Assembly (NCBI GenBank): GCA_002710685.1
Contig: PALD01000046.1
Span: forward strand, 1 to 62,641
Length of the DNA: 62,641 nucleotides
Direction of reading: 5' to 3'
From: Cytophagaceae bacterium
GTDB taxonomy: Bacteria; Bacteroidota; Bacteroidia; Flavobacteriales; Flavobacteriaceae
Below the pieces are notes generated by a model. That model ran no database searches, was not told where the DNA came from, and was given only the letters and a program-made list of their open reading frames with translations. Each line of letters opens with the position of its first letter. The first letter of the stretch is position 1. Positions 34,540 to 43,458 of this stretch are shown one piece after another. The position numbers and the translations under genes were made by a program.

Positions 34540-35406
34540 ATGATCATGAAAAAAACAATATTCCTTCTTGCCCTTATTTGTTCGGTAAGTTCAGTTTTCG
34601 CGCAAAGCGGAAAAGTTTATGACGCACTAACGCTGCCCAGCAAAATCCTCAACATGGAGCGCAATTATGCCATTTACCTCCCGCCAGATTATGAGACATC
34701 CCAGCGCAGCTACCCCGTGCTGTACCTACTGCATGGGGCTGGAGATAATCATACGGGCTGGGTGCAGTTTGGCGAAGTGCTGCGCATCACTGACAATGCG
34801 ATACACGATGGCACGGCGACCCCCATGATCATCGTGATGCCAGATGGTGATACGGGTGTGCGGGGCTACGCAAACACCATTGATGGCAAATGGAATTATG
34901 AAGATTTCTTTTTTGATGAATTCATGCCCTTTATTGAAAAAAAGTATAGGATCAAAAGCGAAAAAAGATACCGTGCCGTGGCCGGGCTGAGCATGGGCGG
35001 TGGTGGCACGTTGATGTATGCGCTGCACCAGCCAGACCTTTTTGCCTCGGCATGCCCGTTGAGTGCATGGGTGGGTTCATTGACCGTTGAGGACCTGGAG
35101 TCCAGGCTGGCACGTTCTCAGACCAAGTACAACAAAAGCGACCTGCAACCGTATTTTGAAAAATACAATGCCGTGGAGATGGTCAATAACATGGACCCAA
35201 AAAAGGTAGGGTCAGTACGGTGGTTTATAGATTGTGGCGACGATGATTTTCTCTATGAGGGCAATAGTATGTTGCACATGGCCATGCGAAAGAAAGAAAT
35301 ACCACATGAATACCGTGTACGCGATGGGGCGCATAACTGGACTTACTGGCGAGAATCACTCCCGGTGGTGCTTCAGTTTGTTTCAGATGGTTTTCATCAA
35401 CATTAA
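34540..35406 (+). CDS. Secreted esterase (PF00756 esterase family)
   Basis: 288 residues with a Sec signal (ends SSVFAQS, about residue 23). The esterase D/putative feruloyl esterase fold shows YLPPDYETSQRSYPVLYLLHG, MPDGDTG, nucleophile Ser in AGLSMGGGG (about 149-157), catalytic Asp in DCGDDDFL and His in DGAHNWTYW. Enzymes of this type remove acetyl or feruloyl groups from hemicellulose, though some act on siderophores. A second Met at residue 3 (34546) is an equally good start. It follows the aldose-epimerase gene by 4 bp. Confidence 0.87.
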   Translation: MIMKKTIFLLALICSVSSVFAQSGKVYDALTLPSKILNMERNYAIYLPPDYETSQRSYPVLYLLHGAGDNHTGWVQFGEVLRITDNAIHDGTATPMIIVMPDGDTGVRGYANTIDGKWNYEDFFFDEFMPFIEKKYRIKSEKRYRAVAGLSMGGGGTLMYALHQPDLFASACPLSAWVGSLTVEDLESRLARSQTKYNKSDLQPYFEKYNAVEMVNNMDPKKVGSVRWFIDCGDDDFLYEGNSMLHMAMRKKEIPHEYRVRDGAHNWTYWRESLPVVLQFVSDGFHQH

Positions 35407-35427
35407 ACCGCAAGGAATCAAGGAAGG

Positions 35428-35763
35428 TTATTTGATTATCATGCCAAAGTAAATTTCACGGGCCTTGTCATAATCAAGCTTTTTGTTCAGGATTTCCCAG
35501 GCAGTATCTGCCAGCCGCGATACATACTTAAAAGCGAGCGGGCGGACCATATCTCCCGGCGAACTGAAGATCTTGACATTTTCAAGGGTGGCAGCGCGTC
35601 CCCTGGGGTCAACTATAAGCTCTACCATGATAAACGTGCGGGCGTCACCACCTGACGCCCCATCTTCTAGCTCATAGTTCCACCGGTCATCATCAGTGGC
35701 ACCCACAAGCACTTTATTGTCTTCTATATCAAAATAATTTACAACCAGGTAACCTTCTTCCAT
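35428..35763 (-). CDS. Conserved hypothetical protein, 111 residues
   Basis: I do not recognise a family. The protein begins MEEGYLVVNYFDIEDNKVL, has a glycine/aspartate loop (DGASGGDAR) and a C-terminal helix (LADTAWEILNKKLDYDKARE). It is acidic, soluble, with no signal or TM. Alternating strands followed by a helix suggest a small alpha/beta fold. It is convergent with the esterase gene (21 bp apart) and 73 bp downstream of the subtilisin gene on the same strand. Third-position base use looks like the neighbours, so I take it as real. Confidence 0.6.
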   Translation of the reverse strand: MEEGYLVVNYFDIEDNKVLVGATDDDRWNYELEDGASGGDARTFIMVELIVDPRGRAATLENVKIFSSPGDMVRPLAFKYVSRLADTAWEILNKKLDYDKAREIYFGMIIK

Positions 35764-35836
35764 AACCTTAAATAAATTTTTCAGTACGTATAAAGAAGGT
35801 CAATTTATCGCATTTATCTCAAAAAAGCACCAAGAA

Positions 35837-37477
35837 TTAATCAATCACGATTTTTTTTGACGCCATGTTCCTGCCACCCGCATCAAGTATATTGAGCACA
35901 TAGACACCTCTTGCAAAGCTTGCCACATCAACATCTACCTGCCTACCCTGCAAGTTGCTTAGCTTATACACTTCTTGCCCTAACAGGGTATTGATACGTA
36001 TCCCATTAATGGTGTTGCTGCTTTCTACTTTTACCGTATGAGAAGATGGGTTGGGGTAAACCCTTAACTTGATGTTCTTATCTCCTACGTTGCCCACTGA
36101 CAAACTTGAGTAACGCAATGCATCATGGGCATTGATACGTCCATAACCAAAATAACGATCAAACCCCGCAATGTCTTCGGCAGGGTCGCCCACTTGATCC
36201 TGGGCTGTTTCCCTGATGATGGTCCTTAACTCATCAGGTGTTCTTGAAGCATCCTGTGCCAGTAACAATGAGCAAACCCCCACAACAAGAGGTGCTGCCT
36301 GTGAGGTCCCGCCCCAGTAGGTGTTAAAACTGGTATCTGATTGATAATTGAGGCCAAAAATATAATTGCCGGGAGCCACAACATCAATGTGCTCGCCATA
36401 ATTACTGCCGCTATTTGCATCCCAGAAAAAGGGTGCCGCCCTTTTATCATTAGGGTTTGTTGCGCCCACGGCAATACAGTTATCAAAGGCCGCGGGATAA
36501 TACTTTGTATCACTATTTGTGTTCATCATACATGCCACCACGGTCACACCATTTTCATGGGCATAATCCACGGCAGCCTTAAAAGTCACCGAGTCACTAG
36601 AACCACCCAGCGACATATTGATAACCTTGGCACCATTATCAACCGCATAATAGATTGCCTCACTAAACTTAGAATAGTAGCCACTGTTATTGTTATCCAG
36701 CACTTTAAGTGACATAATCTTACAGTGCCAGTCAACGCCGGCATAGCCTACCCCATTATTACCATTTGCCGCTATAAGCCCAGCAATGTTTGTGCCGTGC
36801 CCCTGGTCATCGCTGGGGTCATTGTCAGCATTTACAAAATCCCACCCTTGTATATCATCTTCATAACCATTGCCATCCGTATCAGCAGCATTTACATTTT
36901 CTGCAGTATTAACCCAGATACGACCACTAAACTCAGGATGATCTAACTTCACGCCAGAATCTAGAATTGCCACAACAATAGATTCATCTCCCGTAGTGAT
37001 ATCCCATGCCAGCTCCATATCAATATCTGCATCTGCAATGGCAGGGGATTGTGCAAATGAACCATCATTGTACAACCCATATTGTCTAGGAAACAAAGGC
37101 TCATTAGGTATTGTCGCAACCGTGATGGATTCTCCACCGGCCTTGCCCACATAGTTGGGCTCAACATATTCAAAAAGCCCGGTAGCCATATATTCTTTAA
37201 CGCGGGCCTCGATATCTTGCGCCTTGTCAAAGTCTATGATATAGGTATCCGCCTTTTTCTTGTTGCCGGTAAGCGCTATTTGCCCAACCTTGTTTTTTGT
37301 ATTGAGCGCATCCAGGAATCTTTCTCCAAATTGCTGTTTTGTGATGGCTTCCTTAAGGTTAGCCCCGGTGCCTGCCTTAAATTTAAAGATGAGCTGGTTA
37401 CTGGCATACTCTTGCGCTTGCGCGAAAGATATATACATGCATAGGCAGCATACTGTGGTGAGCAATCGTGTTTTCAT
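35837..37477 (-). CDS. Secreted subtilisin-like S8 protease with T9SS sorting domain
   Basis: 546 residues. The Sec signal (ends SFAQAQ, about 22) is followed by a pro-region (23-130) with YVEPNYVG, then the S8 catalytic domain (about 150-430): Asp173 in AILDSGV, His227 in GHGTNIAG, oxyanion Asn319 and Ser392 in GGTSQAAP. The usual Met after TS is Gln here. A C-terminal type A T9SS domain (about 470-546, LRVYPNPSSHTVKVES, ASKKIVID) sends it across the outer membrane. It would be a surface or secreted endopeptidase. It has its own promoter at 37528. Confidence 0.93.
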   Translation of the reverse strand: MKTRLLTTVCCLCMYISFAQAQEYASNQLIFKFKAGTGANLKEAITKQQFGERFLDALNTKNKVGQIALTGNKKKADTYIIDFDKAQDIEARVKEYMATGLFEYVEPNYVGKAGGESITVATIPNEPLFPRQYGLYNDGSFAQSPAIADADIDMELAWDITTGDESIVVAILDSGVKLDHPEFSGRIWVNTAENVNAADTDGNGYEDDIQGWDFVNADNDPSDDQGHGTNIAGLIAANGNNGVGYAGVDWHCKIMSLKVLDNNNSGYYSKFSEAIYYAVDNGAKVINMSLGGSSDSVTFKAAVDYAHENGVTVVACMMNTNSDTKYYPAAFDNCIAVGATNPNDKRAAPFFWDANSGSNYGEHIDVVAPGNYIFGLNYQSDTSFNTYWGGTSQAAPLVVGVCSLLLAQDASRTPDELRTIIRETAQDQVGDPAEDIAGFDRYFGYGRINAHDALRYSSLSVGNVGDKNIKLRVYPNPSSHTVKVESSNTINGIRINTLLGQEVYKLSNLQGRQVDVDVASFARGVYVLNILDAGGRNMASKKIVID

Positions 37478-37527
37478 GAGGTTGAAGGTTGAGTTTTAGG
37501 TGTCTGATTTTCAGTATCGAATATACT

Positions 37528-37535
37528 CAAAAATA
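37528..37535 (-). promoter_or_regulatory. Promoter -7 box of the S8 protease gene
   Basis: TATTTTTG on the minus strand, about 50 bp before the protease start. No TTG was found at a correct distance. The palindrome at 37558-37570 lies where the -33 region would be. Confidence 0.4.
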
Positions 37536-37557
37536 GACAACTGCAACACGTGTTTAA

Positions 37558-37570
37558 CTTTCGCCGAAAG
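37558..37570. repeat. Iterated palindrome CTTTCG-c-CGAAAG, intergenic
   Basis: An exact 13-bp element upstream of the S8 protease gene. Confidence 0.8.
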
Positions 37571-37654
37571 GCAAAAAAAATATTTGAAAAAAAATGGTTT
37601 GACACCTCCCCTTCTCATGCTATGGCCGTTCCTTTTCAAGCGAAAGCCAAATAC

Positions 37655-39025
37655 TTATTTGCTTGCAGTTTTTATTACCTCTTGTATCTGTGAGGGGAGT
37701 ACTTGTTTTGCAATGATGGTCTTATCCTTGTCAAGCACATAGATTTGTGGAAAAGTAGTGATGTTATAGTCCTTGCCTATACTGTCTGCAATGGCCTCGC
37801 TTTGCGGGATGCCCATCTTCCAGTAATAGTTTCTTTCTTTTTTGACCAGGTTGAGTTTGTCCAGTTTTGTATTGAAGGCCACGGCCAGGATGGTTGCACT
37901 GGATGGTATCTGGCCTTTTGCGTCCTTGAACTGCTGGGCCGCGTTTTGACAATGTTCACAGTCTGGGTCCATCAAGAACAGCACGGTAAATGGTGATTGT
38001 ACATCGTATAGCGAATATTCTTTGCCAGTGGACTCGATGATGTCAAAATTCTTTGCCTTCATGCCCACAAGGCTGCTTTGCAGCTGGTTTACATTTGTGG
38101 CAATCTTGTCCAGGTTTTCCTGGGCCACCCACGGTGCCTTGCCGGTAAGGTAATATTTTTTGGCTATGTGTACATAGACCGCATCATGGCCCATGGTCTT
38201 ACTGTTAGCATATGTATTGAGAAGGCTTATCAAGTTGTATTTATATACCTCATCATTAGCTTTTGACTTGTCTAAAATATTGTCAACTGCCGCGTTGATG
38301 GAATCCACATTAGGATAGGTCAAAGATTGTAGATATGTATCAAGGGTACGTTGGTACATGGGTGACCGCAAGGCCCATTTTTTATCAAATGGTATGTGGT
38401 CCAGGTAGTGGTCGCGATAATAGTAAAATGCAGCTTCTTCTCCTTTTTGCTGGACATCTTCTGGCACTACGGGCTCTTTGCCCATTGCCGTCATCTTTAC
38501 ATAGAGGTTTTCAGGATGCTCCTTCATGATCCTATCCACAAAGTTGCTGTACTCCATGTTAAGGCTATCTATTAATGGAGAATCTTTACCATTGCCGGCA
38601 TCTTGCCTGGCAGCTGACATTTTTTTTATGATCTGCATGCCCTCGTGCTTCAACTCATTGGAAAGTGAATTTTTAGCAGTCATGGTAAAGGGCAGGTCTT
38701 CCCTATTTGCGGTAATGTTCAATGCCTCACCATCATAGATGAATTCACCATATTCATTTTGAGGAAGAAAAATAGCCAGGTAAACGCCCTTTTGCAGACT
38801 ATCGTTGCCGTAGGTACCTTCCCCGTTTTCATCCAGGTGGATAACATCGTTCTTACCGTCCTTGCCCAGCACATATTCTTTATTGCCATAATAATAGCCT
38901 ATCATCAGGCTATCATTTGCCGCGCCCTCTATCTTAAAATGAAGTTCGCTGGATTCTTTTTTTTGCTCTGTTGCGCAGGAAAACATAAGTCCTGCAACTA
39001 GGAATATCGAGAGAAATCGAGACAT
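37655..39025 (-). CDS. Thioredoxin-fold lipoprotein (DUF4369/DUF5106-like)
   Basis: 456 residues with lipobox MFSC (Cys17). The N-terminal DUF4369-like beta domain (about 25-115, LHFKIEGAANDSLMIGYYYG) is followed by a helical middle region resembling DUF5106 (about 150-290) and a redoxin domain (about 320-456) whose active site is CEHC (MDPDCEHCQNA), then FPQIYVLDKDKTIIAK with the cis-Pro. The CEHC centre differs from the WCGPC of the TlpA-like protein at 26815, so the redox potential and partner probably differ. It is envelope anchored and probably monocistronic. Confidence 0.85.
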   Translation of the reverse strand: MSRFLSIFLVAGLMFSCATEQKKESSELHFKIEGAANDSLMIGYYYGNKEYVLGKDGKNDVIHLDENGEGTYGNDSLQKGVYLAIFLPQNEYGEFIYDGEALNITANREDLPFTMTAKNSLSNELKHEGMQIIKKMSAARQDAGNGKDSPLIDSLNMEYSNFVDRIMKEHPENLYVKMTAMGKEPVVPEDVQQKGEEAAFYYYRDHYLDHIPFDKKWALRSPMYQRTLDTYLQSLTYPNVDSINAAVDNILDKSKANDEVYKYNLISLLNTYANSKTMGHDAVYVHIAKKYYLTGKAPWVAQENLDKIATNVNQLQSSLVGMKAKNFDIIESTGKEYSLYDVQSPFTVLFLMDPDCEHCQNAAQQFKDAKGQIPSSATILAVAFNTKLDKLNLVKKERNYYWKMGIPQSEAIADSIGKDYNITTFPQIYVLDKDKTIIAKQVLPSQIQEVIKTASK

Positions 39026-39123
39026 TACAATAATGAAGTTATAATTAAAACGGGCAAATTAAGGAAATTTAAATGGGCAACTCCCTACCACTAACACAAA
39101 CTTCTTATCATTTTAAGGAAAAA

Positions 39124-39702
39124 TCAAATAATATAAGGTATCAAGGCCTTGGTTTGACTTTGATATTCCTTGTATTCATCACCAAAGGCATCCATAAGCA
39201 CCATTTCTTCTTTTTTAAGTTTAAACCAAAAAGAAACAACCATGATGGCCACCGCCACAATCGCCTTATAATCTCCCACAATGATCATTGTACCAAAAAA
39301 CATCAACAACAAACCGGTATAGATGGGATGTCTTACCACCTTATAAAATCCGGTTTTAATAAGTTCATGACCTTGTTTTTCCTGGACTGAAAGGCTCCAG
39401 TTTTTACCTAATGTAAACCTTGACCAGCAAGCTATAAAAGCACCCATTGCACATAAAACAATACCTGCAATCCCTACACTGTTTGTATGTTCAATAAATT
39501 GTTCACGCAGCGGGGAGTGTCCAAGCCATGCTCCGGGCCCCAGTAAAAAAACAGATAATAAAACCGGAAACCAATATTTTACAAACCGGAGCACAAAAGG
39601 TTCTTGATGGGCTACTTTCTTGGCCCGTAAACCAGAAATCAACCAATAGAAAAGAAGTATTGCCCAAATGACCAGGTGAATAAATAGAATAGTCTTGCTC
39701 AT
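39124..39702 (-). CDS. Isoprenylcysteine carboxyl methyltransferase-like membrane protein
   Basis: 192 residues with four or five TM helices. It carries the C-terminal phospholipid/isoprenylcysteine methyltransferase signature: LVKTGFYKVVRHPIYTG-type (here TGFYKVVRHPIYTG, about 123-136), then FWFKLKKEEMVLMDAFGDEY. The RHPxY and E-E residues bind S-adenosylmethionine in the family. The methyl acceptor in Bacteroidota is unknown (lipid or other small molecule). It lies 36 bp downstream of the fucosidase gene on the same strand. Confidence 0.85.
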   Translation of the reverse strand: MSKTILFIHLVIWAILLFYWLISGLRAKKVAHQEPFVLRFVKYWFPVLLSVFLLGPGAWLGHSPLREQFIEHTNSVGIAGIVLCAMGAFIACWSRFTLGKNWSLSVQEKQGHELIKTGFYKVVRHPIYTGLLLMFFGTMIIVGDYKAIVAVAIMVVSFWFKLKKEEMVLMDAFGDEYKEYQSQTKALIPYII

Positions 39703-39738
39703 GAATTGACTTGAATTATTTTCTCACCACGCTTTATA

Positions 39739-41205
39739 TCAATGTGTTTCTCTTGTAGAAGCCTTAAAAATACCCACCCCTGCAAGAGCAATGGTGTTAT
39801 TTGCCTTATCAATATGTATACGCAGGGCAGTAGTTGTTACAGGTTCAAAGCGCAATATCCTTTTATAGCCTATGGTCGTTCCCGTTGCAATGGTCTCCCA
39901 TCCAGAACCTCGCTGTACCTCCACATGAAATGCACTCACCCGCTGCCCATATTGCACGGGTTCTTGCAAGAGCAGGCGGTCAAAGGTCTGTGGAGCTTCC
40001 CAATTCATGGTAAGCGTGGCGGTAGTTACTGAATCATCCGTGGCCCAGTAGGTCTCCAGGTTCTCATCCTTAAGGTTTTCAACCTTGAATTTTTCAGCAC
40101 CTGCACGTGTATTTGACGCAGTTGATTTGGCTGTAGCCAAAAGATTATCTGCAAAGGTATCATCAATAATCTGCTTAAATGCGGTTAACGACCGTACATC
40201 ATCTTCATGAATCAATCCCCGGCGGTCTGGCGGAAGATTAATAAGTAAAATAGCATTGCGCCCCACCGATTTATAGTAGATATCCATGAGCTGTTGCGGC
40301 TGTTTTACTAAAGAATCCTCGGCTTTATGGTAGAACCAGCCCGGCCTGATGGATACATCGCACTGCCCCACGACCCAGTCTCTACCCTCTGGGTCACCGG
40401 TATTGAGATAATCAGTTTTAAAACTGCCCACCTGTAGACTATCTGTGGTAAGCATGCTCCAGAAGGTCTCGCCGGCAAAGCCATGTTCATTGCCTATCCA
40501 GTGAACATCAGGCCCCTTATCTGAAAAAATCTTGATATCCGGTTGGATTTTCTTGGCCATGGCCCACGTGGTTTCCCAATCATAATAGGTTTTTCGGTCA
40601 ATTTTTCGAGATTCATTAGCGCCGCCATAATAGCCATCGCCACCATTTGCGCCATCAAACCATATCTCATTAATTTCGCCATAATTGGTCAATAATTCTT
40701 TGAGCTGGTTGCGATAATAAGTGATGTATTCTGGCTTGCCATAGTCTGGGCGATTGCGATCCCACGGCGAGAGGTATAGCCCTACTTTGAGCCCGTGTTT
40801 TCTACAGGCTTCAACAAACTCCCGTACAATGTCTCCCTTACCATCTTTATATGGACTGTTCTTGATGCTGTGCTCTGTATAAGCACTGGGCCAGAGGCAA
40901 AATCCGTCATGGTGCTTTGCCGTGAGGATAAGTTCTTTGAGGCCACCGGCCTTTGCGGTTTTTACCCATTGCTCCACATCCAGTTCTGTGGGGTTAAAGA
41001 GTTGCTCGCCCTCATCACCATAACCCCATTCTCTATCAGTAAAGGTGTTGATGGTAAAGTGGATAAACCCTATGGTTTCCAGTTGCTGGTATTGCAGTTG
41101 CCGTGCAGAAGGCACAACAGCGTTGGCAGCGATATCTGGTGGGGTCGTGTTTTTTTGGCTACAGCCAAAGAAAACAAAGCACAATATCAAACAGGCTTTT
41201 TTCAT
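39739..41205 (-). CDS. GH29 alpha-L-fucosidase lipoprotein
   Basis: 488 residues. The lipobox FFGC (Cys15) anchors it to the envelope. The GH29 barrel shows LILTAKHHDGFCLWPS (about 92-107), GLYLSPWDRNRP and the nucleophile Asp184 in INEIWFDGANG. The C-terminal portion (about 355-488, AEKFKVENLKDENLETYWATDD) is a discoidin/CBM-like beta-sandwich. The short form with KHHDGF resembles the alpha-1,3/1,4-fucosidase subgroup. It is not linked to the SusCD locus 30 kb away. Two copies of the TTTGGCT palindrome lie in this gene, one over the lipobox codons. Confidence 0.92.
   Translation of the reverse strand: MKKACLILCFVFFGCSQKNTTPPDIAANAVVPSARQLQYQQLETIGFIHFTINTFTDREWGYGDEGEQLFNPTELDVEQWVKTAKAGGLKELILTAKHHDGFCLWPSAYTEHSIKNSPYKDGKGDIVREFVEACRKHGLKVGLYLSPWDRNRPDYGKPEYITYYRNQLKELLTNYGEINEIWFDGANGGDGYYGGANESRKIDRKTYYDWETTWAMAKKIQPDIKIFSDKGPDVHWIGNEHGFAGETFWSMLTTDSLQVGSFKTDYLNTGDPEGRDWVVGQCDVSIRPGWFYHKAEDSLVKQPQQLMDIYYKSVGRNAILLINLPPDRRGLIHEDDVRSLTAFKQIIDDTFADNLLATAKSTASNTRAGAEKFKVENLKDENLETYWATDDSVTTATLTMNWEAPQTFDRLLLQEPVQYGQRVSAFHVEVQRGSGWETIATGTTIGYKRILRFEPVTTTALRIHIDKANNTIALAGVGIFKASTRETH
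40126..40141. repeat. Iterated palindrome TTTGGCT-gt-AGCCAAA in fucosidase gene
   Basis: An exact copy, encoding LLATAKS at a domain linker. Confidence 0.85.
41154..41169. repeat. Iterated palindrome TTTGGCT-ac-AGCCAAA over a lipobox
   Basis: An exact copy, minus-strand coding FGCSQ of the fucosidase lipobox. Confidence 0.85.
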
Positions 41206-41237
41206 TTTAAGGAATAACTTTCCTCAAATATAGAAAA

Positions 41238-41822
41238 TCAGGCCTCCACTTCTTCTACCTTCCTTTCCTCAATAAGCTGCATGATTTCTTCGGGAGAAAG
41301 GTATAGTTTTTTGATCCTGGCCTTGTAGAGCGGCGATATCTTGGCGTGATTGAGTATAAAATCCTTGGTCTTCAAGATATACTCGCCCATCCCGTGGGCA
41401 ACGGCATACGTGTCTGCCGCACGTTCTACTTCTTGTATATGGCTCTTGCTGTAGAGGTACTTAAACCCAAAGGCGAGCATGCCCAGGTTAGTGCGCTCCA
41501 TATAATCAATGACATGACCCAGTTCATGGCCCAGCCACCCTATGAGCACATCACTGGGCACATCGGTAATCTTAAAGGTCTCATCGTCAATTTTAACCTT
41601 CTTGCTTATCAAGATAATATATGCACGTTGTTTTTTGCTCTTAAAAAAACTGGCCCATCGGGGCTGTGCCTGCATGGTGGATTTCTTGATATCTTTTTTA
41701 AACTGAAAGGTTATGTGCGTATCCTTCAATTCAGGATAGTAGGACAAAGCAGTGAAGGTTTCCTTTTCAATGGATTTGGGAATAACCTTGTTCTTGAAAT
41801 TCTTGGCATTCATGCATACCAA
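41238..41822 (-). CDS. Putative zinc metalloprotease with HELGH motif
   Basis: 194 residues. The motif GWLGHELGHVIDYM places His99, Glu100 and His103 as a zinc site, and EVERAADTYA (131-140) supplies a third ligand of the gluzincin type, as in M48/SprT-like peptidases. There is no signal peptide or TM helix, so it is cytosolic or non-classically placed. A start at Met4 (41813) is possible. It is 32 bp upstream of the fucosidase gene on the same strand, a spacing that allows cotranscription. The protein family is common in Flavobacteriia, but the substrate is unknown. Confidence 0.75.
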   Translation of the reverse strand: MVCMNAKNFKNKVIPKSIEKETFTALSYYPELKDTHITFQFKKDIKKSTMQAQPRWASFFKSKKQRAYIILISKKVKIDDETFKITDVPSDVLIGWLGHELGHVIDYMERTNLGMLAFGFKYLYSKSHIQEVERAADTYAVAHGMGEYILKTKDFILNHAKISPLYKARIKKLYLSPEEIMQLIEERKVEEVEA

Positions 41823-41899
41823 AGTATAAAACTATACCCCAAGCCACTGTTAAGATGCTTGTAAATTAAGTTAAGGTAGGTTAAGGCATAAAAAAAGCT

Positions 41900-41907
41900 A
41901 ATTTTGC
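41900..41907 (+). promoter_or_regulatory. Promoter -7 box of the MATE gene
   Basis: TAATTTTG, perfect TAnnTTTG, 17 bp before the ATG at 41925. The in-frame TTG at 41904 lies within this box. Confidence 0.6.
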
Positions 41908-41924
41908 ACCCCTGTTCCAGAGCA

Positions 41925-43277
41925 ATGAGATTAAACGCATATACCCGCGAATTCAAGAAGAACTTTCACTTGGCATTTCCCATAATGCTGGGGCAGTTGG
42001 GCCATGTCATGGTAGCCCTGGCTGATAACATCATGGTGGGCCGCCTGGGCGCGGCACCGCTCGCTGCGGTATCGCTGGGCAACAGCCTGGTGTTTATAGC
42101 CATGTCGCTGGGCATCGGGTTTTCATTTGCCATAACCCCGCTCATTGCAGAAACCGATGGGGCAAAAAACGTCTCGCTGGGGCGCAATTATTTTCAGCAC
42201 GGTATCATCATGTGCACCATTAACGGAATCTTCCTGTTTGTCGCACTGCTTCTTGCAAAACCCATACTTTATCATATGGACCAGCCGCCCGAGGTGGTTG
42301 AGCTTGCCATACCCTATATGGAGGTCATTGCATTTTCATTGGTTCCGTTGATGGTTTTTCAGGCATTTAAACAGTTTGCTGACGGACTCTCCAACACCCG
42401 CTTTGCCATGTATGCCACCATAGGGGCAAACGTGGTCAATGTACTTTTTAACTACCTCCTTATCTATGGGATATGGGTGTTCCCCAAAATGGGCCTTGTG
42501 GGAGCTGGTTATGGCACCTTGATCTCCCGTATCTTCATGGTGTTGCTACTGGTTTATATCCTCAGGCACCGCACAAAGTTCAAGCCCTATTTTGAATTTA
42601 AATATTTCAAGAACCTCAGGCTTGACGTCTTTAAAAGGCTTTTCTCGTTAGGCTTTCCCACGGCGATGCAGATGTTTTTTGAAGTGGCGTTGTTTACCTC
42701 CTGTATATTTCTATCAGGTATCTTGGGCACAAACGCCCAGGCAGCAAACCAGATTGCCATTAACCTGGCCTCCATGACATTCATGATCGCCACCGGTTTT
42801 GGGGTAACGGCAACCATAAGGATAGGCAATCAAAAGGGAATGCAGGATTATCCTAACCTGAGGAGGATTGCCTTCTCCCTCTTCCTGCAGGTTTTCTTGA
42901 TCATGGTCGTATTTGCGGTTGGGTTTGTCCTACTCAAGGACTTTTTGCCCACTTTTTATATAGACAACAACGAGGTGGTCCTTATCGCATCCCAACTGTT
43001 GATCATTGCGGCAATCTTTCAGCTCAGCGATGGGCTACAGGTCGTGATTTTAGGCACATTGCGCGGGCTGCAGGATGTTACCGTCCCCATGGTGATTTGC
43101 TTTATCGCGTACTGGCTGGTGGGCTTTCCGGTGGCCTGGTATTTTGGCAAAGAAGAGGTCATGGGTAGTCAGGGCATTTGGCTGGGATTATTTGCGGGCT
43201 TGAGCACAGCGGCCCTGCTGCTGTTTATACGTTTCAACCAGCTTAGCAAAAAGCACATTGGTAACAATTTGGCTTGA
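41925..43277 (+). CDS. MATE family multidrug/metabolite exporter
   Basis: 450 residues with 12 TM helices in the two-bundle MATE pattern: LAFPIMLGQLGHVMVALADNIMVGRLG (given as MLGQLGHVMVALADNIMVG, about 21-39), FAMYATIGANVVNVLFNYLL and a mirrored motif ANQIAINLASMTFMIATGFG (about 275-294) in the second half. It exports drugs or metabolites using Na+ or H+. I place the start at ATG 41925, matching the usual N-terminus (LNAYTREFKKNFHLAFP). The gene ends within a TTTGGCT-tg-AGCCAAA palindrome: the TGA stop is its centre. Confidence 0.93.
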   Translation: MRLNAYTREFKKNFHLAFPIMLGQLGHVMVALADNIMVGRLGAAPLAAVSLGNSLVFIAMSLGIGFSFAITPLIAETDGAKNVSLGRNYFQHGIIMCTINGIFLFVALLLAKPILYHMDQPPEVVELAIPYMEVIAFSLVPLMVFQAFKQFADGLSNTRFAMYATIGANVVNVLFNYLLIYGIWVFPKMGLVGAGYGTLISRIFMVLLLVYILRHRTKFKPYFEFKYFKNLRLDVFKRLFSLGFPTAMQMFFEVALFTSCIFLSGILGTNAQAANQIAINLASMTFMIATGFGVTATIRIGNQKGMQDYPNLRRIAFSLFLQVFLIMVVFAVGFVLLKDFLPTFYIDNNEVVLIASQLLIIAAIFQLSDGLQVVILGTLRGLQDVTVPMVICFIAYWLVGFPVAWYFGKEEVMGSQGIWLGLFAGLSTAALLLFIRFNQLSKKHIGNNLA

Positions 43278-43283
43278 GCCAAA
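43268..43283. repeat. Iterated palindrome TTTGGCT-tg-AGCCAAA over the MATE stop codon
   Basis: An exact copy. The central tg plus the following a form the TGA stop codon. The flanking 180 bp to the next gene hold no other convincing gene. Confidence 0.85.
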
Positions 43284-43434
43284 AACCTACAAGCCCATTT
43301 TTCAGTTGCCGGTATTACCCCATGATCCCCGATGATTTTCATGCCCTTATCGATGATTGGACCACAAAAGTTTTTTTAGGTTATCAACATGCTTAAAGAC
43401 CTCTACATCCGTTTAATATTCACCTGCTTTACGG

Positions 43435-43442
43435 TATATTTG
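43435..43442 (+). promoter_or_regulatory. Promoter -7 box for 43459 and following genes
   Basis: A perfect TATATTTG, 16 bp before the ATG at 43459. Confidence 0.6.
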
Positions 43443-43458
43443 TACTAAAACCAGCGCA

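Noticed and set aside
41904..41924. TTG start for the MATE gene
   Set aside because: It falls within the TAATTTTG promoter box; the ATG at 41925 matches the family.
43322..43396. 24-residue frame after the MATE gene
   Set aside because: It has no signal, TM helix, coupling or recognisable family; too short to support.
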